DNA from: a virus | Strand: one strand, 5' to 3' | Virus record (IMG/VR): IMGVR_UViG_3300032289_002472 | Location: 49,068 to 113,067 of that record | Length of the DNA stretch: 64,000 bases | Shown here: positions 1 through 6,845 of the stretch, piece after piece | Position numbering within the stretch: the stretch's first letter is position 1 | Layout: each line of letters opens with the position of its first letter | Notes under the pieces: generated by a model | What the model was told of the DNA's origin: nothing | Seen by the model: only the letters and a program-made list of their open reading frames with translations | Databases searched by the model: none | Made by a program: the position numbers and the translations under genes

Positions 1-25
1 AGTTTATTTTATATTTTACCATCAT
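1..25 (-). CDS. 5' end of a gene running off the window
   Basis: An ATG on the minus strand at 25 opens a frame (MMVKYKIN) that leaves the window. It is preceded by a G-poor CAACAACAACACATAAAC-type leader like those ahead of several clear genes here. The product cannot be known from eight codons. Confidence 0.4.
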
Positions 26-58
26 AGTTTTGTTGTTGTTTATGTGTTGTTGTTGAGA

Positions 59-128
59 GCGGGATGACGGAATCGAACCGACGTCTCCTGTTTGGAAGAC
101 AGGGGTTTTACCATTAAACTAATCCCGC
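59..128 (-). tRNA. tRNA-Gly (anticodon UCC)
   Basis: The minus strand folds as a cloverleaf: 7-bp acceptor GCGGGAT/ATCCCGC, anticodon arm CTGTCTTCCAAACAG with UCC, and a T-arm with loop TTCGATT. CCA is not encoded. It decodes GGA/GGG and belongs to a scattered set of nine phage tRNAs. Confidence 0.93.
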
Positions 129-135
129 AAGTTTT

Positions 136-170
136 GTGGCTCGAATGCTGACTGTTACACCACGGGCCAC
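136..170 (-). pseudogene. tRNA remnant lacking the anticodon arm
   Basis: A 35-nt minus-strand segment starts like a tRNA (GTGGCCCGTGGTGTAACAGT, acceptor plus D-arm) and jumps directly to TTCGAGCCAC, a T-loop fragment and acceptor 3' strand. GTGGC pairs with GCCAC. The anticodon arm and most of the T-arm are missing, so it looks like a deleted tRNA next to two intact ones. A short hairpin of other origin is possible. Confidence 0.5.
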
Positions 171-171
171 A

Positions 172-315
172 TTAAAATCCTAAAAGTCTCTTTAACAAAA
201 AAATCATTACCCATCCCATAAAAAAGAACCATCCCATTACCCATACAAAAAGAGTAATGTACACAGCTCTTACTATTAATAAGTCTTTCTTGTTTAGTTT
301 TCCACTAGAATTCAT
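172..315 (-). CDS. 47-aa predicted single-span membrane protein
   Basis: The frame starts at ATG 315 and stops at TAA 172-174. Residues 1-16 are polar and basic (MNSSGKLNKKDLL); residues 17-43 are strongly hydrophobic with several Trp and Met, fitting one transmembrane helix, followed by LKRLLGF. No Shine-Dalgarno is visible; an AT-rich run precedes the start. It lies between two tRNA genes. The function is unknown. Confidence 0.5.
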   Translation of the reverse strand: MNSSGKLNKKDLLIVRAVYITLFVWVMGWFFFMGWVMIFLLKRLLGF

Positions 316-332
316 TTTTTATATTAAATGGT

Positions 333-406
333 CGGGATGGCGGGATTTGAACCCACAGTCTTTCGCTCCCAAAGCGAACGCGATAACCAAGTTACGCTAC
401 ATCCCG
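333..406 (-). tRNA. tRNA-Pro (anticodon UGG)
   Basis: A full minus-strand cloverleaf: acceptor CGGGATG pairing with the 3' strand CATCCCG, anticodon arm TTCGCTTTGGGAGCGAA with UGG, and T-arm GTGGGTTCAAATCCCGC. CCA is not encoded. It reads proline CCN codons through U34. Confidence 0.92.
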
Positions 407-507
407 TTTATTTTATTATAGTGTACTTTTCTGTGGCAATTTGCACACAAAAATAAAATTAAATGACTTGGTCAATACTATTTGATCCCAAGTCATTGTT
501 GTTTAAA

Positions 508-1197
508 CTATTTTAATGCATCAACATACATCTGCTTCAAAGACCTTAAAACACTAATTTCAATATTTTTCCTGAATCTGGAATCTTCGACCTTATCTTG
601 CATATATGCTTGAATCTCGTCATCAACTACTCGGGCAGCATACCCCATCTCCATTACGTTTTTCTTGAGCTGCTTATATTGAGCGGGTAAACCTTTTTTA
701 ATTCTTTTTGTTACCCCATCAACAAGCTTCCTGTATTTTAGGTCAGTATAGTATTTGGCATGGCGAATCTCGTGATTGAATAGATCGCCCTCTGTCTTGT
801 CAGTTCCTATAATATATCCATTCAGGCAGTTATGATATCCGACCTCAATAGTTATATCTGCAAGAATATTAGACAATACTTCGTCGTAAGGGGTCTCATA
901 GGTCTCAGTATTCTGTAATGGCATCCAGTGTTCACTGTAACACTTCACAATAACTTCTACCGGAATATTGAATCCTGACCAGTCACCAGGATAACTAAAT
1001 TTACTGTGATGATTTTTAGCGTACCAATCCATGTAGTCCCAAATTGAAAAACCTTTATCCCTAAATTTACGATTTGGAGATTCGTAAAATTCTTGAACAC
1101 GGCAAAACGTCATACCGCGCTCATATTGATCTTTAATTACTACCGCAAATATACGGGGTTCGATAATGCTGATAGTATAATTAACCAAGTGTTTCAT
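508..1197 (-). CDS. Putative zincin-like metallopeptidase, 229 aa
   Basis: The family is not recognised, but the protein has an HEIRH motif (HExxH form) near residue 142 in the context LFNHEIRHAKYY, with a later acidic helix DDEIQAYM near residue 193 that could supply the third zinc ligand, as in gluzincins. The N-terminal half is aromatic-rich with no signal peptide. It overlaps the RNA ligase start codon by one base (TAATG-type junction) and so is co-transcribed downstream of it. The peptidase call is inference from the motif alone. Confidence 0.6.
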   Translation of the reverse strand: MKHLVNYTISIIEPRIFAVVIKDQYERGMTFCRVQEFYESPNRKFRDKGFSIWDYMDWYAKNHHSKFSYPGDWSGFNIPVEVIVKCYSEHWMPLQNTETYETPYDEVLSNILADITIEVGYHNCLNGYIIGTDKTEGDLFNHEIRHAKYYTDLKYRKLVDGVTKRIKKGLPAQYKQLKKNVMEMGYAARVVDDEIQAYMQDKVEDSRFRKNIEISVLRSLKQMYVDALK

Positions 1198-2195
1198 TAG
1201 TCTTTATAGTTTCTGTTAATTATTTTAAAGCTGAGGGGACGACCATTTCCTGAGGTTTTGTAGGTTACTGGACGAACTACAATACCTTCTGCTGGCGTTC
1301 CATGAAGCGTAACAGTTGAGTCTGCCAGCTCTTGAAGAGATTCAATACCAGACTGTACACCATCAAGGGTTTTGAACCCTATCAATGGCACCATATTCAT
1401 TCTGTTGTTAATACAGAAGTCGGCCATCTCATTGAAGTCGTAATACTCATAGTCTTTTTCTTTGACCTGAAATACATACAACGTTGGCTGCATCAGCTTG
1501 AGTTGATTGCCCTGAATTCCAGGACCCATTAACTCTCCCTGAATATATCCACTCCAATCTTCTTGTATTTCGAGCTTCTTGGCAGCAATCCAAAATGCAT
1601 TTGTATCACTCTCTTTTAAAGAAAGCCTTCTGCTGCAAACCTGTGTTATTTTCCCCTTTTCAATAATGATTGTACAAGAGCTACCATCTAATTTTTGAGT
1701 AATAGTGACTCCACCCTCATTAACTTTGAGGATTTCTTCAACTATATCAAAGTTAGAGAGACCATTGTCTTCGTCAGTAGAGGAAATTAAATAGCTAGGA
1801 AAAGGTCCTAGCACCTCTCCAGACAAGCAGGCAGGGATCTCTTTTTCGTATTTCTTAATTCCTAAAGCTCCACCTACGTCTGCTCCTATGTGCCAAGACT
1901 GAACATTCTCTGGTAGAACACTCAGTGGCAACAATAAGCCTTGAGAGTATTGGCCACGCAACTTTATTGTTTTGAGCCTAATCGATTTTTCTGGATCGTT
2001 CTTGTGCGCCAAAAACTCAGACCAATCAGCTGCTGGGAGAATGGTGTCAATAACGACAAAGACAACCTTATCCCCCACTTTAAATTCGTTTTTTTTAACT
2101 ATCGACTGCCATCCCAATACTTTAGCTATCTCTAAACTATCAGCATTGTTGTGTGGCACTATTTCTTTGACTACTTCAATTGAGGCAAGTTTCAT
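1197..2195 (-). CDS. RNA ligase, DRB0094/Rnl5-like
   Basis: An ATP-dependent RNA ligase that would seal nicked RNA, for example host or phage tRNA cut by anticodon nucleases. Residues 1-120 resemble the N-terminal OB-type domain of the DRB0094 family (ADSLEIAKVLGW, VGDKVVFVVIDTILP). The nucleotidyltransferase core follows: motif I KLDGSS with adenylated lysine K168, QGELMGPG near 219-226, motif IV AEGIVVRP at 302-309 and motif V SFKIIN with K324. The length of 332 aa fits the family. It overlaps the upstream 69-aa gene by four bases, indicating an operon. Confidence 0.88.
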   Translation of the reverse strand: MKLASIEVVKEIVPHNNADSLEIAKVLGWQSIVKKNEFKVGDKVVFVVIDTILPAADWSEFLAHKNDPEKSIRLKTIKLRGQYSQGLLLPLSVLPENVQSWHIGADVGGALGIKKYEKEIPACLSGEVLGPFPSYLISSTDEDNGLSNFDIVEEILKVNEGGVTITQKLDGSSCTIIIEKGKITQVCSRRLSLKESDTNAFWIAAKKLEIQEDWSGYIQGELMGPGIQGNQLKLMQPTLYVFQVKEKDYEYYDFNEMADFCINNRMNMVPLIGFKTLDGVQSGIESLQELADSTVTLHGTPAEGIVVRPVTYKTSGNGRPLSFKIINRNYKD

Positions 2196-2401
2196 TTCTT
2201 GTGTGTTTCCGTATTTATATTAAAGGTAGCATTCTTCCAGATTTTGATCTGTTCGCTAGTGAAGTGTTTAATGTGCCCTCCATCTTCTAATACAACCGCA
2301 AAGATGTCGTTTTCCCACATTCCACCATCTTTTACATAAAGAACGTATCCAGGACCAATAGGAGTTACCACTGGGATTGGATTCCTGAACTCGTAGATCA
2401 T
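2192..2401 (-). CDS. Small protein with a possible SH3-like fold, 69 aa
   Basis: Not recognised. The segment GPGYVLYVKDGGMWENDIF followed by VVLEDGG reads as short beta strands typical of small SH3/KOW-like barrels. The C-terminus is polar (NINTETHKK). It overlaps the RNA ligase start by four bases and is probably translated with it. Confidence 0.65.
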   Translation of the reverse strand: MIYEFRNPIPVVTPIGPGYVLYVKDGGMWENDIFAVVLEDGGHIKHFTSEQIKIWKNATFNINTETHKK

Positions 2402-2414
2402 TGACGAAATCTAC

Positions 2415-2678
2415 CTAATTCAGTAAGTTTCGTCCAGCAGAAGAATCGGGCATCATAAAGCCACTGATAACCATGTTATGCTGGTGGGCATACCCATGGG
2501 CATCATTCCAATTATGAGCCCAAATTGTCACATTCCATAGTGCATCATTAAATGTGTAATATGCATTAAATGGTTTTATCTTATCGTGTGGCCCCTCTTT
2601 AATGTCTTCGAGGTTTTCTTCGTCCTCAGTTCCATCATATCCAAAGTGACCATATAGTCGGTTTGTGTTAATATTCAT
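2415..2678 (-). CDS. Hypothetical protein, 87 aa
   Basis: Not recognised. Acidic N-terminal third (DGTEDEENLEDIKEG), then an aromatic and His-rich segment (NVTIWAHNWNDAHGYAHQ). It is the first gene of the minus operon that includes the RNA ligase. Its ATG lies only two bases from the ATG of a divergent plus-strand frame. Confidence 0.6.
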   Translation of the reverse strand: MNINTNRLYGHFGYDGTEDEENLEDIKEGPHDKIKPFNAYYTFNDALWNVTIWAHNWNDAHGYAHQHNMVISGFMMPDSSAGRNLLN

Positions 2679-2680
2679 AA

Positions 2681-2800
2681 ATGTTTGAAGATGTTAAAGA
2701 TATTGTAAAAGGGATTAGATCATTCGGCAGTCGACGAATACTAATATACAAGAATTTCACTTTTGATATTGCAAAAGACGCCAACAATACTGAAAAATAG
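2681..2800 (+). CDS. Small protein, 39 aa
   Basis: ATG 2681 to TAG 2798-2800 encodes MFEDVKDIVKGIRSFGSRR followed by ILIYKNFTF and a polar end. The stop is four bases before the phosphoesterase ATG at 2805, an operon-like spacing that supports both. It is short and could be chance, but it fills the gap in frame. Confidence 0.4.
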   Translation: MFEDVKDIVKGIRSFGSRRILIYKNFTFDIAKDANNTEK

Positions 2801-2804
2801 ATAC

Positions 2805-3470
2805 ATGATACTTGTCATTTCTGACATTCATTTAGGTGCTCCAGTTTGCCAAGCAGAGTTAACTCTAAAGCTTCTTGAAGAAGAAGAGTACGACACACTG
2901 ATTATATGTGGCGATTTACTGGACAGCTATCACCTACACAGGCTTTGCAAGAAGCAATGGAAGGTGCTTTCCACACTTAGAAAGATTTCAAAGAATAAAG
3001 AGTGTATCTTCATCAAAGGCAACCACGACCAGCACATAGAGACAATCACTGCGCTGCTAGGTTTTGAATTCTATGAAGAATTCATTAAGACCATAGGAGA
3101 TAAAAAGATTCTTTTTGTCCATGGTGATAGATGGGATCATTTTGTGATGGCAAAACCAATATTGACAAGCATAGCCTCCTTTTTTTATCATCTGCTCCAA
3201 TTATTTGACAGCAAACAAAAGCTAAGCAGGAAATTAAAAAGAATCATTAAAACTTGGCACAATTCAGCCGATACACTCATGGAGCGTATCTCTAAGTATT
3301 GCGTCGAACACAAATATAATGCAGTATGCTTTGGTCATTCACACATCCCTAAAAAACATTTTTATCACGGCATAGAATGCGTAAACTTAGGATCTCAGTG
3401 CGATCTTCCAGTTACATATGCTGTGATAGATCATATAGGAAACATAATTCTTAAAAACAAAGATTATTAA
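2805..3470 (+). CDS. Calcineurin-like metallophosphoesterase (LpxH/YfcE-like)
   Basis: A two-metal phosphoesterase of 221 aa. The motifs appear in order: DIHLG near residue 7, GDLLDS near 36, GNHDQH near 74, VHGDRW near 107 and GHSHIPK near 183, giving the full metal-binding set. Start 2805 ([11 protein letters not shown]) is preferred over an in-frame ATG at 2763 because the core strand starts at once and the 39-aa frame stops four bases upstream. The sequence looks most like UDP-diacylglucosamine hydrolase-type or small phage phosphoesterases; the substrate is unknown. Confidence 0.85.
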   Translation: MILVISDIHLGAPVCQAELTLKLLEEEEYDTLIICGDLLDSYHLHRLCKKQWKVLSTLRKISKNKECIFIKGNHDQHIETITALLGFEFYEEFIKTIGDKKILFVHGDRWDHFVMAKPILTSIASFFYHLLQLFDSKQKLSRKLKRIIKTWHNSADTLMERISKYCVEHKYNAVCFGHSHIPKKHFYHGIECVNLGSQCDLPVTYAVIDHIGNIILKNKDY

Positions 3471-3475
3471 TTAAA

Positions 3476-3563
3476 GGATAGGTGGCAGAGTGGTCTATTG
3501 CATCGGTCTTGAAAACCGAAGGGCTGAAAGGCTCCGTGGGTTCGAATCCTACCCTATCCGCCA
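3476..3563 (+). tRNA. tRNA-Ser (anticodon UGA), CCA encoded
   Basis: A class II tRNA: acceptor GGATAGG/CCTATCC-type pairing, anticodon arm TCGGTCTTGAAAACCGA with UGA, a long variable arm (GGGCTGAAAGGCTCC) and T-loop TTCGAAT. The 3' end GCCA is encoded, unlike most tRNAs here. Confidence 0.93.
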
Positions 3564-3574
3564 CTTTAAAAAAT

Positions 3575-3647
3575 GCCCGTATAGCTCAGTTGGTAGAGCA
3601 CCTCACTTGTAATGAGGATGTCGTTGGTTCGAATCCGACTGCGGGCT
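3575..3647 (+). tRNA. tRNA-Thr (anticodon UGU)
   Basis: Acceptor GCCCGTA pairs with TGCGGGC, D-arm AGCTCAGTTGGTAGAGC, anticodon arm CTCACTTGTAATGAG with UGU, T-arm GTTGGTTCGAATCCGAC. CCA is not encoded. It lies 11 bases after tRNA-Ser and is probably on the same transcript as the phosphoesterase. Confidence 0.94.
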
Positions 3648-3663
3648 CTTTTTTAAATAAAAA

Positions 3664-3737
3664 GTACGGCTGCTTCTCATACAACCTTGCGGGTGAGAAA
3701 GCTAACGCGAGCCGTTCACGGGTCGATGGTGACCATC
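3664..3737. ncRNA. Short structured non-coding stretch after tRNA-Thr
   Basis: The 168 bases between tRNA-Thr and the convergent gene ending at 3816 are non-coding. They hold nested pairs ACGGCT (3666-3671) with AGCCGT (3710-3715) around TTCTCA (3674-3679) with TGAGAA (3694-3699), then hairpin GATGG/CCATC (3725-3737). This may be a small RNA or the 3' end of the tRNA transcript. The strand is undetermined. Confidence 0.35.
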
Positions 3738-3815
3738 CCCCTTATTACAGGCATGACCTGCTTCTTTTCATCAGTGGGTTCTGACTAGCGGCTCATTACG
3801 CCACAGCAACTTTTT

Positions 3816-4676
3816 CTACTCAGCGGAAATCTTTGTAGAACACTTTCCTCCACAGCATTTCTTTCCCTTGCTCTCTTTGTCAATTTCCAATATAGCAGCA
3901 ACGTGATTTTTTTGGACGTCAATACCTCCGCGCACAAGAGCATCTGTTAATTCACAGACGGAAGGGCATCTACCAAGCTTTTCTTCAAGCTCCTCTGCTC
4001 CAAAGATAATGTTTTGAACACGTTGATGAAAGTTAAGGTTGATCATACCTTCTTCGGTTGGATCCTCCTCTTGGTTTTTCATTTCAACAACTGCTCTTAC
4101 CTGGTTCTCAGAAAATGAAGAGCCGTAGCTGATGCTTAAAAACTCTGCCATCGTACGTAAGTTAGGTTCAGTTCTAAATCCTAACGTCTGTTTTCTTGAG
4201 TTATATTCACTAATGATTCTTTCAAGCTTTGTGTAAACATTCATAGGAATGAAAGCTAATCCTTCATCAAACTCATCATTGGATTCATCATCAAAATCGC
4301 TTAAATCTTCGTTTGAATCTTCAGGAGTTTGATAGTCATCAAAATCTTCCTCGTCTTCGTCAATGAATTCACCATCACGAGTGTATCCATTAATTTCTAA
4401 GAACTCTGCCAAGACGTCGTTGATGACTTCATTAACACTTACATCTTTCTCACAAGAAACTTTGATGAGATGTTCAAGAATGTCCCTGGGCCATTCTTCT
4501 GTCTCAAGCTCCAGAGTAACGAACTTTTCGAGAAGAATAGATCCGTCATTTTGATGATAAACGCTAAATTTATCTCCCTGATTCAATCCTAGGACTCCTA
4601 ACTCCTCTTCCGTAAAGGAAATTAAAAGGTCTGTGGATTGTTGCAATTTCTTTGTAATAGTCTGTCGTTTGTTCAT
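3816..4676 (-). CDS. AbrB/SpoVT-like N-terminal domain protein with acidic linker
   Basis: A 286-aa protein from ATG 4676. Residues 5-50 look like an AbrB/SpoVT swapped-hairpin (LLISFTEEELGVLGL, NQGDKFSVY, DGSILLEKF), suggesting DNA binding. A highly acidic stretch follows (DEDEEDFDDYQTPED, LSDFDDESNDEFDEG), then a helical C-terminal region ending in Cys-rich KKCCGGKC, a possible metal site. ATG 4676 is preferred to 4721 because the domain starts there. It overlaps the upstream 104-aa frame by 107 bases, which is unusually long. Confidence 0.6.
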   Translation of the reverse strand: MNKRQTITKKLQQSTDLLISFTEEELGVLGLNQGDKFSVYHQNDGSILLEKFVTLELETEEWPRDILEHLIKVSCEKDVSVNEVINDVLAEFLEINGYTRDGEFIDEDEEDFDDYQTPEDSNEDLSDFDDESNDEFDEGLAFIPMNVYTKLERIISEYNSRKQTLGFRTEPNLRTMAEFLSISYGSSFSENQVRAVVEMKNQEEDPTEEGMINLNFHQRVQNIIFGAEELEEKLGRCPSVCELTDALVRGGIDVQKNHVAAILEIDKESKGKKCCGGKCSTKISAE

Positions 4677-4884
4677 ATTTTTGCTTTTCGTATTGGTTGT
4701 ATATTTCTTCCGCCTCAACAACCTCTGGTGAGAGCGGAATCCAGCAAGATGACAGAGAAGGAACGTGAGCGCCAGTTATTTTTTCGATATAGGCATGGTC
4801 CTCCTCCTCAATAGTTACTCTATTAAGAGCTTTAATTACTTGGGAGTTTTTAATTTTTACTTTTAGCATATTTTGGTTTGTCAA
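4570..4884 (-). CDS. Hypothetical protein, 104 aa
   Basis: Not recognised. The N-terminal part reads MLKVKIKNSQVIKALNRV with charged helices after it; the last 35 residues lie over the start of the AbrB-like gene in another frame and look low in information. Either the gene really overlaps its neighbour, or its 3' part is altered by a frameshift. It is preceded by an A-rich leader. Confidence 0.5.
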   Translation of the reverse strand: MTNQNMLKVKIKNSQVIKALNRVTIEEEDHAYIEKITGAHVPSLSSCWIPLSPEVVEAEEIYNQYEKQKYEQTTDYYKEIATIHRPFNFLYGRGVRSPRIESGR

Positions 4885-4938
4885 AAAAAGTAGTTGAATG
4901 GTGCCTTGAAATATGCAAAATGCATCATTGAAAGTAAA

Positions 4939-5011
4939 GGGGGTTTAGCTCATTTGGTAGAGCGTCTGCTTTGCAAGCAGAGGGTGAGGAGTTCGAATCT
5001 CCTAACCTCCA
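4939..5011 (+). tRNA. tRNA-Ala (anticodon UGC)
   Basis: Acceptor GGGGGTT pairs with AACCTCC, with a G3-U70 wobble (the alanine identity signal). Anticodon arm TCTGCTTTGCAAGCAGA has UGC and the T-arm has TTCGAAT. Discriminator A; CCA not encoded. Confidence 0.94.
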
Positions 5012-5031
5012 AACTAAAACACAAACACAAA

Positions 5032-5604
5032 ATGAGCGAAAAAGTACTAAAAAAAGTAATGTCTCCAAAAGACTTCATTGAACATAAAATCACTCTCGAT
5101 CAATACAATTTAATTGAAGAATACGAGAAACACTTAAGAAGAGAAATTGGTAATAGGAATACTCTATTTACTGATGAAAAAGATGACGCAAAACTTAAGG
5201 GTGCCGCCGTTGAGGTTATCTTAAGTTTATATGAAAATATGGTGTTTGGTGATGGGCAAGATTGTGATCTTTATTACAAGGGGTGGGGAGTAGAAGTGAA
5301 AGGTCAAGGATGCAACTCTAAACCAAGCATAGACTTTGAAGTTTGGATGAAGAAATCCCAATCAATTATTACTCCTGCAAAACTATTGGTTGCTGCAAGG
5401 GTTTTAAATAGAAAGAACGAGAACGAAAGGCTTCACACAGCTTGGATATGTGGAATTATTCCAATGGAAGAATTTATATCAATTGCAGACTATATTCCAA
5501 AAGGAACAATGAAAAACTATGGCCCTGTCAAGATAGATAAAATTGAAACGCCGTATAAAAATTTATACGCCCCTAAACAATTTTTTAGAGCGCGGTTAGC
5601 TTAG
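5032..5604 (+). CDS. Putative PD-(D/E)XK nuclease, 190 aa
   Basis: A probable restriction-like nuclease. Near residues 73-92 the sequence DGQDCDLYYKGWGVEVKGQG gives an acidic residue then VEVKG, the D-(x)n-ExK pattern of the PD-(D/E)XK fold, with an upstream helix glutamate (AAVEVILSLYENM). Start 5032 follows the leader AACACAAACACAAA; an upstream in-frame ATG at 4894 would run through tRNA-Ala and is rejected. The stop TAG (5602-5604) lies inside tRNA-Val, so gene and tRNA share 15 bases. The target is unknown. Confidence 0.65.
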   Translation: MSEKVLKKVMSPKDFIEHKITLDQYNLIEEYEKHLRREIGNRNTLFTDEKDDAKLKGAAVEVILSLYENMVFGDGQDCDLYYKGWGVEVKGQGCNSKPSIDFEVWMKKSQSIITPAKLLVAARVLNRKNENERLHTAWICGIIPMEEFISIADYIPKGTMKNYGPVKIDKIETPYKNLYAPKQFFRARLA

Positions 5605-5661
5605 CGGTAGAGCAGGTCCTTTACACGGACAAGGTCGGGGGTTCGATCCCCTCACCGCGCA
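5590..5661 (+). tRNA. tRNA-Val (anticodon UAC)
   Basis: Acceptor GCGCGGT pairs with ACCGCGC, D-arm AGCTTAGCGGTAGAGC, anticodon arm GTCCTTTACACGGAC with UAC, T-loop TTCGATC. Discriminator A. The first 15 bases are also the last codons of the nuclease-like gene. Confidence 0.94.
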
Positions 5662-5662
5662 T

Positions 5663-5884
5663 TTAATTTGAAGCTAAAGCAGAAACTTGCTTTGAGGCCT
5701 CAAGCTCTTTAACTCTTTTTAAGTAAGTATATGGACTACTAGCAAAAACTCCATGAGTAGGACGAGTAAACAAATCCTTAATCTTTCTCTTGATTAAGCC
5801 GTATGCTGATTGATTACTTTCCCCCTCAGCATTTGCAATCTTAGAGGAAAGCTCAATCAAGTATGTTTCAGCATACTTATTCAT
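5663..5884 (-). CDS. MNKY-tag small protein, 73 aa
   Basis: Starts MNKYAETYLIELSSK, closely matching the N-termini of the next two upstream genes (MNKYTKTYLNELSQK and MNKYADIYFGHLKAA). The remainder differs: a basic helical region (GLIKRKIKDLF) and a hydrophilic end. ATG 5884 is chosen because of the shared N-terminus; an upstream ATG at 5947 would add a proline-codon shadow rich in His. The shared tag suggests a common fate such as virion packaging or processing. Confidence 0.7.
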   Translation of the reverse strand: MNKYAETYLIELSSKIANAEGESNQSAYGLIKRKIKDLFTRPTHGVFASSPYTYLKRVKELEASKQVSALASN

Positions 5885-5885
5885 T

Positions 5886-6614
5886 TTAGCCCCCAACTGG
5901 ATATAGTGGTGGTGGTGGTGGAACGGCTTTTCCTGTGTTGGGATCAATTTTATAGAAATTTTGTTTCATTTTATTTCCCAATGGCGTTACTGCATTGGGA
6001 CCCGATACAGAGCCTGGGCCATAATTTGCTAAATCCATCTGCCCCTCATTAATCATTTGCTGTTCTGAAGGCATGATCATTTGACCATTTGGAATTTTTT
6101 CAACCCTCAATTGAGGTAAACTATCCTTTAATCTCATTTGAGGTGCGGATGAATTAATGCTTTTAGCTGCGTTTTCAACCCTCAATTGAGGTAAACTATC
6201 CTTTAATCTCATTTGAGGCGCGGATGAATTAATGCTTTTAGCTGCGCTCCCAATGCCTCCAAACATGGCCCCCAGGCCACCTCCAATAGCGCTTCCAGCT
6301 GCACCCAGAGCGGCTGCAGGATTAACCATAGGATTAGTTGCCAAACCTTTTATGTTCCCAAAAGCAGAACTTACCTGGTTGCCAATTGAATTTGCAACAG
6401 AGCCTAAAATACTGGGCTGTGAATTACCCATATAATTACCTCTTCTGCTTGGAGGAACACCACGAGAAACTGTTTTAGGGTTAAGCAACCCACCTCTTCC
6501 AACTAAGCCGCCTCTATTGCTATAGGGGACTCCCATAACAGTAGGAGGAGTATAAGGATCGGCTGCAGTCTTTTGGCTCAGCTCATTTAAATAGGTTTTT
6601 GTATATTTATTCAT
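5886..6614 (-). CDS. MNKY-tag Gly/Pro-rich repeat protein, 242 aa
   Basis: Starts MNKYTKTYLNELSQK. Next come Gly-rich disordered segments (YSNRGGLVGRGGLL), a Gly/Ala hydrophobic stretch near residues 98-122 (AAALGAAGSAIGGGLGAMFG), and two copies of a 25-residue repeat containing SINSSAPQMRLKDSLPQLRV at about 124-173. It ends in a proline run (VPPPPPLYPVGG). This looks like a structural or virion-associated protein, not an enzyme. It is separated from its downstream MNKY neighbour by one base. Confidence 0.7.
   Translation of the reverse strand: MNKYTKTYLNELSQKTAADPYTPPTVMGVPYSNRGGLVGRGGLLNPKTVSRGVPPSRRGNYMGNSQPSILGSVANSIGNQVSSAFGNIKGLATNPMVNPAAALGAAGSAIGGGLGAMFGGIGSAAKSINSSAPQMRLKDSLPQLRVENAAKSINSSAPQMRLKDSLPQLRVEKIPNGQMIMPSEQQMINEGQMDLANYGPGSVSGPNAVTPLGNKMKQNFYKIDPNTGKAVPPPPPLYPVGG
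6097..6246 (-). repeat. Two tandem 75-bp in-frame repeats
   Basis: The stretch caaccctcaattgaggtaaa begins at 6101 and again at 6176, giving two nearly identical 75-bp units (one t/c difference seen, gaggtgcgg against gaggcgcgg). Each encodes 25 residues, so copy number can change without frameshift. Confidence 0.9.
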
Positions 6615-6626
6615 AGCTCAAATTAT

Positions 6627-6845
6627 TCAGTTTACAGAAGTCCCCTGTGTTATAGCGCTAGCACTAACTTGTGGAATGTTTTTGGTCGGGTCCATTGTAG
6701 CTCCTAGGCCACGTGCTTCTCTACGCTCTTTTCGATAATCTGCGACCATTGTCATTAGCTTATCAAAGTTAGGAATTACTTTGGAAAGCAACCCATCTTG
6801 AGCAGCTTTAAGGTGTCCAAAATAAATATCTGCGTATTTATTCAT
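6627..6845 (-). CDS. MNKY-tag small protein, 72 aa
   Basis: Starts MNKYADIYFGHLKAAQDG, sharing the N-terminal tag with the next two genes downstream. The middle is a basic amphipathic helix (DYRKERREARG) and the end is polar. Its ATG abuts the stop of the phosphoesterase gene upstream (6846), so the four genes form one operon. The function is unknown. Confidence 0.7.
   Translation of the reverse strand: MNKYADIYFGHLKAAQDGLLSKVIPNFDKLMTMVADYRKERREARGLGATMDPTKNIPQVSASAITQGTSVN

Noticed and set aside
5663-5947. Protein with a His run at its N-terminus
   Set aside because: The His codons are the shifted proline codons of the neighbouring gene end; the real start is the MNKY methionine at 5884.
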